This document shows, piece after piece, positions 37,497 to 46,358 of a DNA stretch of 64,000 nt. The DNA is taken from contig JANQLT010000181.1 of the NCBI GenBank assembly GCA_028280455.1, forward strand, positions 1-64,000, given 5' to 3'. The translations under genes and the position numbers were made by a program. Source of the stretch: Kiloniellales bacterium. GTDB lineage: Bacteria > Pseudomonadota > Alphaproteobacteria > Kiloniellales > JAKSDN01. The notes below the pieces were generated by a model that was not told the DNA's origin, did not search any database, and saw nothing but the letters and a program-made list of their open reading frames with translations. Positions within the stretch are counted from its first letter, which is position 1. Each line of letters begins with the position of its first letter.

Positions 37497-38483
37497 ATGC
37501 AGACAGCCCGATCGAGCCTTCGCAGCCTCCTGGCCCTGGCCGCCGCCCTCTGCCTGCTGCCGACGATCGCCGCGGCCGGCAACCCGCTCGACTCCCTGGT
37601 CGGCGTGCGGGCCAACATCCCGGCCGACGCGCGCACCGCCGAGACCCTGGGCCGCGAGCGCAACGGCTCCGGCGTGGTGATCGACGAGGACGGCCTGGTC
37701 CTGACCATCGGCTACCTGATCATGGAATCGACCAGCGCCGAGATCCTGCTGCCGGACGGCCGCGACGTGCCGGCCGAGGTCGCCGCCTACGACTACGACA
37801 CCGGCTTCGGCCTGCTGCGGCCCCTGGTGCCGATCGACGTCGCGCCGGTGTCGCTCGGCAGCGCCGAGAGCTTCCCGGAGGACAGCCGCGTTCTGGTCGC
37901 CAGCTTCGACGGCGCGGTCAGCACCACGCCGGCGATCGTCGTCTCGCGCCGCGACTTCGCGGGCTACTGGGAATACCTGCTGCCCGACGCCATCTTCACC
38001 ACGCCGCCGCATGCCGGCTTCGGCGGCGCCGCTCTGCTCGGGCCCCAGGGCCAGCTCGTCGGCATCGGCTCGCTGGTGGTCGGCGACGCCTTGCCGGAGG
38101 ACCAGCCGCTGCCCGGCAACATGTTCGTGCCGATCGACGCCCTCAAGCCGATCTTCCAGGACCTGCTGCGCGACGGCCGCTCGACCAAGGTGCGCAAGCC
38201 CTGGCTCGGGCTGTTCAGCGAGGTCCATCGCGGCGCGATCTTCGTCACCCGCGTCGCGCCGGACGGCCCGGCGGACCAGGCCGGGATCACCGCCGACGAC
38301 GTCGTGGTCGCGGTCGACGGCCGGCGGGTGCGCACGCTGATCGAGTTCTACCGGGCGGTCTGGGCCCTCGGCGAGCCGGGAGTCGCGGTGCCCCTGACGG
38401 TGATCGGCGGCGACGGCCCCCGCGAGGTCGAGGTCCGCTCGGCCGACCGCTACGACTATCTGAAGCTCCAGACGACCTTCTAA
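37497..38483 (+). CDS. HtrA/DegP-like secreted PDZ protein with lost catalytic triad (pseudoprotease)
   Basis: Start 37497 (MQTARSSLRSLLALAAAL) gives 328 residues with a signal peptide ending near IAAAG. A trypsin-like HtrA domain starts GSGVVIDEDGLVLTIGYLI; the DegP motif would be TNxHV, so the His position is Tyr73. The Asp position (DegP SDIALL) reads TGFGLL and the Ser position (DegP GNSGGALL) reads AGFGGAALL. All three triad residues are thus replaced while the fold seems intact. A PDZ domain follows (WLGLFSEVHRGAIFVTRVAPDGPADQAGI). It is probably a chaperone or regulatory binding protein. The TAA stop is formed at the edge of an inserted palindromic element. Confidence 0.82.
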   Translation: MQTARSSLRSLLALAAALCLLPTIAAAGNPLDSLVGVRANIPADARTAETLGRERNGSGVVIDEDGLVLTIGYLIMESTSAEILLPDGRDVPAEVAAYDYDTGFGLLRPLVPIDVAPVSLGSAESFPEDSRVLVASFDGAVSTTPAIVVSRRDFAGYWEYLLPDAIFTTPPHAGFGGAALLGPQGQLVGIGSLVVGDALPEDQPLPGNMFVPIDALKPIFQDLLRDGRSTKVRKPWLGLFSEVHRGAIFVTRVAPDGPADQAGITADDVVVAVDGRRVRTLIEFYRAVWALGEPGVAVPLTVIGGDGPREVEVRSADRYDYLKLQTTF

Positions 38484-38616
38484 AGCGTTTTCCGCTCACG
38501 CGGAATCACGGCACCGGCCCGCTCCCCCTCCCGGCCACCCACGGCAGTATCCTATTGGGGGGCCGGGAGGGGGAGCGGGCCGGTGCCGTGATTCCGCGTC
38601 AGCGGAAAACGCTCTA
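38481..38616. mobile_element. MITE-like palindromic element, copy A (intact)
   Basis: Arms 38484-38536 and 38561-38613 are 53-base inverted repeats with a single mismatch, around a 24-base spacer (38537-38560). Each end is flanked by TA, so the outer borders read TA(A/G)AGCGTTTTCC. These TA bases form the TAA stop of the plus-strand HtrA-like gene and the TAG stop of the minus-strand gene. A second copy at 51202-51326 has the spacer in the opposite orientation. The element has no coding capacity; TA borders suggest an IS630/Tc1-mariner-type MITE. Confidence 0.8.
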
Positions 38617-38964
38617 GAGGCCGATCAGGCCGGCGGCCAGCGACAGCACGCCGAGCGCGCAGAAGCCGGAAAACACGGTCGCCAGCGTGAAGAACAGGAT
38701 GTTGCCCATCGTGACCAGGGGCCGCCGCTTGCGGTCGGCCGCGCGCCGCGCGGAGCTGCGCCGCTCCGGCCCGGCGATGAAGGTCGCGTAGTAGCGCCCG
38801 AATGGCGTCGGGATGGCGAGCCTGAGGTCGATCGGATGCTGGTCCCAGTCGCCCCGCTTGATGGCGTCGCGGATCGCCGACTCCTGCTCGCCGGACAGCC
38901 CTTCGCGCACGGTGGGGGCGATCGAGCGCATGAGCTGCTCGGCCCGAACCTCGCCCATCAACAT
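38614..38964 (-). CDS. Small single-span membrane protein, unrecognised
   Basis: This 116-residue protein has a soluble N-terminal part (QLMRSIAPTVREGLSGEQESAIRDAIKRGDW, then LRLAIPTPFGRYYATFIAGPERRSSARR) and one C-terminal membrane helix (NILFFTLATVFSGFCALGVL). I do not recognise a named family; the GRYYATFIAGPERR segment looks like a conserved alphaproteobacterial membrane-protein motif. Its last codons CTC-TAG abut the palindromic element, which supplies the stop. It may originally have ended further downstream. Confidence 0.7.
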   Translation of the reverse strand: MLMGEVRAEQLMRSIAPTVREGLSGEQESAIRDAIKRGDWDQHPIDLRLAIPTPFGRYYATFIAGPERRSSARRAADRKRRPLVTMGNILFFTLATVFSGFCALGVLSLAAGLIGL

Positions 38965-39174
38965 GGCGGCCGGCTCCCGTGACGTCCTGGGGCTGCGACA
39001 GAGTTTTTCACGGGGATCGAGCCTAGGGCTAAGCCCTTAACAAGAGGTATAACCGCAAGGGGTAGGATCATCGCGATTCGACCGGGAGGCGGCGGTTCCG
39101 CGCTCCCAAGAGCGCGGAGAATCGGCTAGCCTCGCCGAACGCTGGGCGCCAATCCTCGGGGGGAGATAAATGCC

Positions 39175-42100
39175 ATGGTGAGCAAGGCGGAAAAGGCCAA
39201 AGCCAGCCTGCTGGAGCAGGTCGCCAAGGCGGCCAAGAAGGGCCTCAAGGGTGCCCGCGCGGAGCAGGCCGGGCTCTTCGCCCGTTTGGTCTACGAGCAT
39301 GTGCCGCCGGACGACATGGTGGAGGTGCCGGCCGAGGAGCTGGCGGCCCGGGCGCTCTGCATGTTCGGCTTCGCCGCCGAGCGGGAGCGGGGCGTGCCCA
39401 AGGTCCGGGTGCTCAAGATGCCCAAGCAGGAGTCCGAAGGCTGGACTTCCGAGCACACGGTCATCGAGATCGTCAACGACGACATGCCCTTCCTGGTCGA
39501 CTCGGTGACCTCCGCCCTGGACCGCTACGAGGGCCGGGTCTTCCTGGTGGTCCACCCGATCATCGAGGTGACGCGCAACAAGGCGGGCAAGCTGCAGAAG
39601 GTGTTCCGCAGCGGCGAAGGCCCGGAGTCGGCCTTGCGCGAGTCCGTGATGCAGATCCTGATCAGCGAGCAGCCCGCCGATCTGCTCAAGGAGATCGCCG
39701 AGACCCTGCATGCCGTGCTGGACGACGTGCGCGTCTCGGTGGAGGACTGGCGCAAGATGCGCCAGCGCTGCCGCGAGCTGATCACCGAGCTCGATATCGA
39801 CCCGCCCAAGATCGACCAGGAGCAGGTGAGCCAGGGCGTCGAGTTCCTCAAGTGGCTCGACGACGACCACTTCACCTTCCTCGGCTATCGCGTCTACCGC
39901 TACCGCGGCAGCGGCGGGTCGGCGAGCGCGCAGATCGACAAGAACAGCGGGCTGGGCGTGCTGCGCAAGCCGGAGGCCAGCGTGTTCGACGGCCTGCGCG
40001 CGCTCGGCAAGCTGCCGCCCGACGTCCGCGAGTTCCTGCGCCAGCCCGAGCTGCTGCGCATCTCGAAGTCGAACAAGCGGGCGACCGTGCACCGGCCGGT
40101 CCACATGGACACGATTTCGGTCAAGACCTTCGACAAGAAGGGCAACGTGACCGGCGAGCGGCTCTTCGTCGGGCTCTTCACCTCGGTGGTCTACACCCGG
40201 TCGCCGCGGCAGATTCCGCTGCTGCGCGAGAAGGTCGACAACACCGTCGCCCGCGCCGGCTTCGCGCCGGCCAGCCACGACGCCAAGGCCCTGGTCCACA
40301 TCCTCGACACCTATCCGCGCGACGAGCTGTTCCAGGTCCCCGAGGTCGAGCTGTTCGACATGGCCATGGGCATGCTGCATCTGCAGGAGCGGCAGCGGGT
40401 CGCGCTCTTCGCGCGCCGCGACCCCTTCGACCGCTTCATCTCGGCCATGGTCTTCGTGCCGCGCGACCGATACGACACCAAGCTGCGGCTCAAGCTGCAG
40501 GACATCCTCGCGGAGGCCTTCAACGGCAAGGTCGATGCCTTCGCGACCCAGGTCGCCGATTCGCCGCTGGCGCGTTTGCACGTCATGCTCTCGACCAAGC
40601 GCGGCCAGATTCCCGACGTCGATGTGCCGGCCCTCGAGCAGCGGCTCGCCGAGGCCTCGCGCGCCTGGGTCGACCGCGTCGAGCAGTCGCTGATCGCCGC
40701 CCGCGGCGAGCGTCAGGGCCTGCGGGCGACGCGCTACTTCGCCCGCGCCTTCCCGACCAGCTACCAGGAGCGCTTCGACGAGGCGACGGCCCTCGAGGAC
40801 ATCGCCCAGATCGAGCAGACCCTGAAGACCCAGACCCTGGGCATGGATCTCTACCAGACGCCGGACGAGGGCCCGAACGCGCTGCACTTCAAGCTCTTCG
40901 TCAACGACCATCCGGTGCCGTTGTCGGACGTCCTGCCGATGCTCGAGCACATGGGCCTGCGGGTGATCGGCGAGGTGCCTTTCGCGATTCGCCCGGGCGA
41001 CGGCGGCGAGGTCTGGATCCACGACTACGGCATGCGCCTGCAGGGCCAGTCGGAGATCGCGTTCGACGAGATCCGCGACGTCTTCCACGAGGCCTTCGGG
41101 CGGGTCTGGCGCGGCGAGATGGAGGACGACGGCTTCAACAAGCTGGTGCTGATCGCCGGCCTGAACGCCCGCGAGGTGACGGTGTTGCGGGCCTACGCGA
41201 AGTTCCTCAAGCAGGCGCGCATCCCCTTCAGCCAGGAGTACATGGAAGACACTCTGGCCGGGAATCCCAAGATCACCCGGCTGCTGGCCAAGCTCTTCGC
41301 GGTGCGCTTCGATCCCGAGCGCAAGCGCGAGAAGGCGGTCAAGGAGGCGCAGGCGCTGCGCGAGCAGATCGTCGAGCTGCTGGAGGAGGTCAGCAACCTC
41401 GACGAGGACCGGATCATCCGGCGCCTGATGAACGCCATCGACTCGACCCTGCGCACCAGCTTCCACCAGCGCGACGCCGAGGGCGGCGAGAAGACGCAGA
41501 TCTCCTTCAAGCTCGACTCACAGGCGCTGGAGGAGCTGCCCTTGCCACGGCCCTACCGCGAGATCTTCGTCTACAGCCCGCGCGTCGAGGGCGTGCACCT
41601 GCGCTTCGGCAAGGTGGCGCGCGGCGGCTTGCGCTGGTCGGACCGGCGCGAGGACTTCCGCACCGAGATCCTCGGCCTGGTCAAGGCGCAGCAGGTCAAG
41701 AACGCGGTCATCGTGCCGGTCGGCTCCAAGGGCGGCTTCGTCGTCAAGCGGCCGCCGCCGGCGGTGGCCGGGCGCGAGGCCTTCCAGGAGGAGGGCATCG
41801 CCTGCTACCGGATGTTCATCTCCGGGCTGCTCGACATCACCGACAACCTGAAGGGCAACAAGGTAGTGCCGCCGAAGAACGTGGTGCGCTGGGACGACGA
41901 CGACCCCTATCTGGTGGTCGCCGCCGACAAGGGCACGGCGACCTTCTCGGACATCGCCAACGGCGTCTCGGCCGACTACGGCCATTGGCTCGACGACGCC
42001 TTCGCCTCGGGCGGCTCGGCCGGCTACGACCACAAGAAGATGGGCATCACCGCCCGCGGCGCCTGGGAATCGGTCAAGCGCCACTTCCGCGAGCTCGGCA

Positions 42101-44019
42101 AGAACAGCCAGGAGCAGGACTTCACCTGCATCGGCGTCGGCGACATGGGCGGCGACGTCTTCGGCAACGGCATGCTGCTGTCGAAGCACATCAAGCTGAT
42201 CGGCGCCTTCAACCACATGCACATCTTCATCGACCCGAACCCGGACCCGGCGCAGTCCTGGACCGAGCGCTCCCGGCTCTTCGCCCTGCCGCGCTCCTCC
42301 TGGATGGACTACGACGCCAAGCTGATCTCCAAAGGCGGCGGCATCTTCGAGCGCAAGGCCAAGTCGATCAAAGTCACGGCGGAGATGAAGCGGCTGTTCA
42401 ATCTCGGCAAGGACAGCGTGACGCCGAACGAGCTGATCCACGCCATGCTGATGAGCGAGATGGAGCTGCTCTGGTTCGGCGGCATCGGCACCTACGTCAA
42501 GGCCAGCGACGAGAGCCACCTCGAGGCCGGCGACCGCTCCAACGACGCGATCCGGATCGACGCCAATCAACTGAAGGCGAAGGTCGTCGGCGAGGGCGCC
42601 AACCTGGGCATGACCCAGCGCGCGCGCATAGAAGCCGGCCTCAAGGGCTGCAAGCTCAACACGGACTCGATCGACAACTCCGCCGGCGTCGACTGCTCCG
42701 ACCACGAGGTCAACATCAAGATCCTGCTCGGCGACATCGAGCAGTCCGGCCGCCTGAACCGCAATCAGCGCGACAAGCTGCTCGAGCAGATGACCGACGA
42801 GGTCGCCGACTTGGTGCTGCGCGACAACTACATGCAGACCCAGGCGATCACCGTGACCCATCACCTCGGCGCCCATCTGCTCGACCGCCTGGCGCGCTTC
42901 ATGCGCGGCCTGGAGCGCCAGGGCCTGCTGAACCGGGACGTCGAGTACCTGCCGGACGACGAGATCGTGGTCGAGCGGCAGAACCAGTCGATCGGGCTCA
43001 GCCGGCCCGAGCTCTCGGTGCTGCTGTCCTACGCCAAGATCACGCTCTACGACGACCTGCTGGGCTCCGACCTGCCGGACGATCCCTGCACGGCGCACTT
43101 CCTGATCGACTACTTCCCGACGCCGCTGCGCAAGAAGTACAAGGCCGACATCGAGAAGCACCGGCTGCGCCGCGAGATCGTCGCCACCGTGCTGACCAAC
43201 GAGCTGGTCAACCGCGTCGGGCCGGCCTTCGTGCACGAGGTCGGCGAGAAGACCGGCCTGCCGCCCTCGGAGATCGCCAGGGCCTATCTGATCGCCACGG
43301 AGATCTTCCGCATGCCGGCGCTCTGGCGCGAGATCGAGGCGCTGGACAACAAGGCGCCGGCGACCCTGCAGGCGGCCATGCTGGTCGAGTGCGGCCGGCT
43401 GATCGAGCGCGAGGCGGTCTGGTTCCTGCGCGAAGGCGGCTACCCGCTCGACGTCGCCGCCTCGATCAAGGCCTTCGGCGAGGGCGTCGGCCTGCTGATG
43501 GACGAGCTGGAGTCGCTGATCTCGGAGAGCGATGCCGCCGAGCTGGAACAGCGCATCGCCGGCTTCCGCGAGCAGGGCGCGCCGGCCGACCTGGCCCGGC
43601 AGGTCTCCTGCCTCGGCCTGCTGGCGCCGGCCTGCGACATCGTGCGCATCAGCCTCGGCAGCGGCGTGCCGGTCGAGTCGGTGGCCCGCGCCTACTTCCA
43701 GATCGGCTCGCGCTTCGGCTTCGACTGGCTGCGCCGCGCCGCCGGCCGCCTGCCGAGCGACACGGCCTGGGACAAGCTGGCGGTCACGGCGATCATCGAC
43801 GACCTCTTCGGCCACCAGGGCGAGCTGACCTCGAAGGTCCTCGACGCCGCGGCCGGGACGCCGGCCGCCGAGTCGATGATCGACATCTGGACCCAGACGC
43901 GGCTGCCGCTGGTCAACCGCACCGACCAGCTCCTGGTCGAGCTCAAGGCGACGGGCACGCCGGACTTCGCGATGCTCGCCGTGGCCAACCGCCAGCTCAA
44001 GTCCATGGTGCTGGGCTGA
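39175..44019 (+). CDS. gdhB: NAD-specific glutamate dehydrogenase, large (GDH-180) type
   Basis: This 1614-residue enzyme converts glutamate to 2-oxoglutarate and ammonia with NAD+, in the catabolic direction. The long N-terminal half contains ACT-like regulatory segments (EIVNDDMPFLVDSVTSALDRY and LRVIGEVPFAIRPGDGGEVWIHDYG). The catalytic domain has VARGGLRWSDRREDFRTEILGLV and VIVPVGSKGGF with the active-site lysines. The NAD domain follows (CIGVGDMGGDVFGNGMLLS) and a long C-terminal extension. Length and layout match the large enzymes of alphaproteobacteria and Pseudomonas. A GGGGAG site lies about 10 bases before ATG 39175. The upstream 210 bases show no clear promoter. Confidence 0.96.
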   Translation: MVSKAEKAKASLLEQVAKAAKKGLKGARAEQAGLFARLVYEHVPPDDMVEVPAEELAARALCMFGFAAERERGVPKVRVLKMPKQESEGWTSEHTVIEIVNDDMPFLVDSVTSALDRYEGRVFLVVHPIIEVTRNKAGKLQKVFRSGEGPESALRESVMQILISEQPADLLKEIAETLHAVLDDVRVSVEDWRKMRQRCRELITELDIDPPKIDQEQVSQGVEFLKWLDDDHFTFLGYRVYRYRGSGGSASAQIDKNSGLGVLRKPEASVFDGLRALGKLPPDVREFLRQPELLRISKSNKRATVHRPVHMDTISVKTFDKKGNVTGERLFVGLFTSVVYTRSPRQIPLLREKVDNTVARAGFAPASHDAKALVHILDTYPRDELFQVPEVELFDMAMGMLHLQERQRVALFARRDPFDRFISAMVFVPRDRYDTKLRLKLQDILAEAFNGKVDAFATQVADSPLARLHVMLSTKRGQIPDVDVPALEQRLAEASRAWVDRVEQSLIAARGERQGLRATRYFARAFPTSYQERFDEATALEDIAQIEQTLKTQTLGMDLYQTPDEGPNALHFKLFVNDHPVPLSDVLPMLEHMGLRVIGEVPFAIRPGDGGEVWIHDYGMRLQGQSEIAFDEIRDVFHEAFGRVWRGEMEDDGFNKLVLIAGLNAREVTVLRAYAKFLKQARIPFSQEYMEDTLAGNPKITRLLAKLFAVRFDPERKREKAVKEAQALREQIVELLEEVSNLDEDRIIRRLMNAIDSTLRTSFHQRDAEGGEKTQISFKLDSQALEELPLPRPYREIFVYSPRVEGVHLRFGKVARGGLRWSDRREDFRTEILGLVKAQQVKNAVIVPVGSKGGFVVKRPPPAVAGREAFQEEGIACYRMFISGLLDITDNLKGNKVVPPKNVVRWDDDDPYLVVAADKGTATFSDIANGVSADYGHWLDDAFASGGSAGYDHKKMGITARGAWESVKRHFRELGKNSQEQDFTCIGVGDMGGDVFGNGMLLSKHIKLIGAFNHMHIFIDPNPDPAQSWTERSRLFALPRSSWMDYDAKLISKGGGIFERKAKSIKVTAEMKRLFNLGKDSVTPNELIHAMLMSEMELLWFGGIGTYVKASDESHLEAGDRSNDAIRIDANQLKAKVVGEGANLGMTQRARIEAGLKGCKLNTDSIDNSAGVDCSDHEVNIKILLGDIEQSGRLNRNQRDKLLEQMTDEVADLVLRDNYMQTQAITVTHHLGAHLLDRLARFMRGLERQGLLNRDVEYLPDDEIVVERQNQSIGLSRPELSVLLSYAKITLYDDLLGSDLPDDPCTAHFLIDYFPTPLRKKYKADIEKHRLRREIVATVLTNELVNRVGPAFVHEVGEKTGLPPSEIARAYLIATEIFRMPALWREIEALDNKAPATLQAAMLVECGRLIEREAVWFLREGGYPLDVAASIKAFGEGVGLLMDELESLISESDAAELEQRIAGFREQGAPADLARQVSCLGLLAPACDIVRISLGSGVPVESVARAYFQIGSRFGFDWLRRAAGRLPSDTAWDKLAVTAIIDDLFGHQGELTSKVLDAAAGTPAAESMIDIWTQTRLPLVNRTDQLLVELKATGTPDFAMLAVANRQLKSMVLG

Positions 44020-44041
44020 TACCCATGCAGCGGCGGCAGGC

Positions 44042-45337
44042 ATGAGCGCGGCGGGCCTGCCGCCGACGGCGGGGAGCGGCGCCGGGCGCCGGGGCATCGT
44101 CGCCTGGTGCCTCTACGACTGGGCCAACTCGGCCTTCCCGACGGTCATCGTCACCTTCGTCTTCGCCGCCTACTTCACCTCTACGGTCGCCGAGAACGAG
44201 ACCGTCGGCACGGCGCTCTGGGGCAACGCCATGAGCCTCTCGGCCCTGGTCGTGGCGCTGAGCGCGCCGCTGTTCGGCGCCATCGCCGACAACGGCGGCC
44301 GGCGCAAGCCCTGGATCGCCGCCCTGTCGATCCTCTGCGTGCTGGTCGGCGCGGCGCTCTGGAGCATCGAGCCGGAGCAGCGCTTTCTCTGGCAGGCCCT
44401 GATCCTGGTCGGCTTGGCCAACGCCGCCTTCGAGCTGGCCCAGGTCTTCTACAACGCCATGCTGCCGGAGGTCGCGCCGCCGCGCCTGCTCGGCCGGGTC
44501 TCGGGCTGGGCCTGGGCGGCCGGCTATGCCGGCGGCCTGGTCTGCCTGGCGGTCTGCCTGGTGGTCTTCGCCCTGCCGGAGGAGCCGCCCTTCGGCCTCG
44601 ACAAGGAGCGCTTCGAGCACGTCCGCGCCACCGGCCCCTTCGTCGCGCTCTGGTTCGCGGTCTTCTGCCTGCCGATGTTCCTGCTGACGCCGGACCGGCA
44701 GTCCTCCGGCTTGCCGATCGGCGAGGCCCTGCGGCGCGGCCTCGGCCAGCTCGTTCGCACGCTCCGCCAGGTCCGCCAGTACGGCAACATCCTGCGCTTC
44801 CTGATCGCGCGCATGCTCTACATCGACGGCCTTAACACGCTCTTCGCCTTCGGCGGCATCTACGCGGCCGGCACCTTCGGCATGGGCTTCGAGGAGATCC
44901 TGATGTTCGGCATCCTGCTGAACGTCACCTCGGGGCTCGGCGCCGCCGCCTTCGCCTGGATCGACGACTGGCTGGGCTCGAAGCCGACCATCATCATCGC
45001 CGTCTCGGCCCTGACGCTTCTGGGCGGCGCGATCCTGCTGGTCGAGACCAAGACCTCGTTCATGATCCTCGGCGCCGCCCTCGGCATCTTCATCGGCCCG
45101 GCCCAAGCCGCCAGCCGCACCCTCATGGCCCGCCTGGCACCGGCCGAGCTGCGCACCGAGATGTTCGGCCTCTACGCCTTCTCCGGCAAGGCCACCGCCT
45201 TCCTCGGCCCCGCCCTGGTCGGCTGGGCCACCCTGCTGGCCGACAGCCAGCGCGTCGGCATGTCGATGATCCTGGTCTTCTTCGTCGCCGGCCTGCTGCT
45301 GCTGCTACCGGTCAAGGAGCCGCGCGACGGGGCTTGA
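44042..45337 (+). CDS. MFS transporter, UMF1/Atg22-like
   Basis: The 431-residue protein has about 12 hydrophobic helices. The opening WCLYDWANSAFPTVIVTFVFAAYF is the signature of the UMF1 (vacuole effluxer Atg22-like) branch of the major facilitator superfamily, and the MFS loop motif appears as FGAIADNGGRRKPW. The substrate is unknown; in this branch amino acid efflux has been proposed. It starts 22 bases after the GDH stop and may be co-transcribed, which would suit a role with amino acids. Confidence 0.85.
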   Translation: MSAAGLPPTAGSGAGRRGIVAWCLYDWANSAFPTVIVTFVFAAYFTSTVAENETVGTALWGNAMSLSALVVALSAPLFGAIADNGGRRKPWIAALSILCVLVGAALWSIEPEQRFLWQALILVGLANAAFELAQVFYNAMLPEVAPPRLLGRVSGWAWAAGYAGGLVCLAVCLVVFALPEEPPFGLDKERFEHVRATGPFVALWFAVFCLPMFLLTPDRQSSGLPIGEALRRGLGQLVRTLRQVRQYGNILRFLIARMLYIDGLNTLFAFGGIYAAGTFGMGFEEILMFGILLNVTSGLGAAAFAWIDDWLGSKPTIIIAVSALTLLGGAILLVETKTSFMILGAALGIFIGPAQAASRTLMARLAPAELRTEMFGLYAFSGKATAFLGPALVGWATLLADSQRVGMSMILVFFVAGLLLLLPVKEPRDGA

Positions 45338-45470
45338 GATGGTGCCTGCCAAACCTGCTTAGCAACGCCGAGTCGCCAAGGGTCGATCACAGTGCTTGTG
45401 AATTGACTGCCAATAATCTCAATGCTTCCATATCTAAACAACTATATATGCATTTTCCCGGGAGGCGAAG

Positions 45471-46340
45471 ATGGTGAAGGCATTTTCTGTAGCGTCTTGG
45501 AATGTCGAGCACTTCAAAGGGGATCCTGACCGCGTTGAGCGTGTAGTGAAGTTTCTCAAAAAGCAGGAACCCGACGTTTTCGCTCTCTACGAAGTCGAAG
45601 GGCGAACGGTGTTCCGGCAAATCAAAGAGGAATTCCCCGGCTACGCATTTCAAATCACGGAAGGTCCGCAGTCGCAGGAGATACTCGGTGCCGCTCGAAG
45701 CAATCTCTCGCCGTTCTTCACGCAGAAGCTACAGTTCAAGGCTGGCACGACACATATGCGGCCCGGCCTCCTGCTTTCGGTCACGAAAGGAAGTGCGGAG
45801 TACAATCTGCTGTTTCTCCATTTGGCGAGTAGCACCAATCCCCGTGGGATGGGTTTGCGAGACGAGATGCTCTATCGGGCGGCCAAGTTTCGCGGCGTGC
45901 TCGACGACTTTGCCGAGTCAAGCAGCGGCTCCCGTGCCAACTACATCTTCCTAGGCGATCTGAACACGATGGGTCTGGAGTATCCCTACGGCAAAGATAT
46001 CGATGCCAAATTGGAACTTAAGAAGATCGATACATATGCAAGTCGATACCGGGACCTAAACCGGCTAACCAAGACCTATCATCTGACTTGGAGCAACGGC
46101 AGCGGCTCCAGGTACGACCCGTCAAACCTGGACCACGTCTATGCCTCGGAGCACTTGGAGTTCAAACGGTTCCGACGCCAGACCGAAGATGACGGCAGCG
46201 ACTCGTCATCCGGGTATGCCGAAGTTTCCGTGAGAGGCTGGCCCGAGCTTAGCGAGGTGGATGATCGAGACGAGTGGATCGGCGAGTTCTCCGACCACGC
46301 CTTGCTCTATTTCGAAGTGCAGAAGATCCCTGGGTCGTAG
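45471..46340 (+). CDS. Endonuclease/exonuclease/phosphatase (EEP) family protein, probably horizontally acquired
   Basis: The 289-residue protein has the EEP fold motifs: [13 protein letters not shown] (Asn), FALYEVEG (Glu), [10 protein letters not shown] (Asp/Asn), [11 protein letters not shown] and [11 protein letters not shown] (Asp-His). It is intracellular by sequence (no signal peptide). Its substrate could be nucleic acid, inositol phosphate or a phospholipid. Its base composition and codon use are plainly more A+T-rich than those of the neighbours, as is the 133-base upstream gap, which contains TTGACT (45403-45408) and TATATA. GGGAGG lies 8 bases before the ATG. It looks like a recent single-gene acquisition. 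Confidence 0.8.
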   Translation: MVKAFSVASWNVEHFKGDPDRVERVVKFLKKQEPDVFALYEVEGRTVFRQIKEEFPGYAFQITEGPQSQEILGAARSNLSPFFTQKLQFKAGTTHMRPGLLLSVTKGSAEYNLLFLHLASSTNPRGMGLRDEMLYRAAKFRGVLDDFAESSSGSRANYIFLGDLNTMGLEYPYGKDIDAKLELKKIDTYASRYRDLNRLTKTYHLTWSNGSGSRYDPSNLDHVYASEHLEFKRFRRQTEDDGSDSSSGYAEVSVRGWPELSEVDDRDEWIGEFSDHALLYFEVQKIPGS

Positions 46341-46358
46341 ATCGCACGCCAATCGGCC

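Noticed and set aside
39029-39041. TTAAC upstream of glutamate dehydrogenase as a CtrA site
   Set aside because: No TTAA lies at the required seven-base distance, so it is only a half site. The same holds for TTAAC near 15361.
41518-44097. 859-codon minus-strand open frame opposite the glutamate dehydrogenase gene
   Set aside because: Antisense shadow of a protein with complete family motifs; it has no recognisable domain and no ribosome site.
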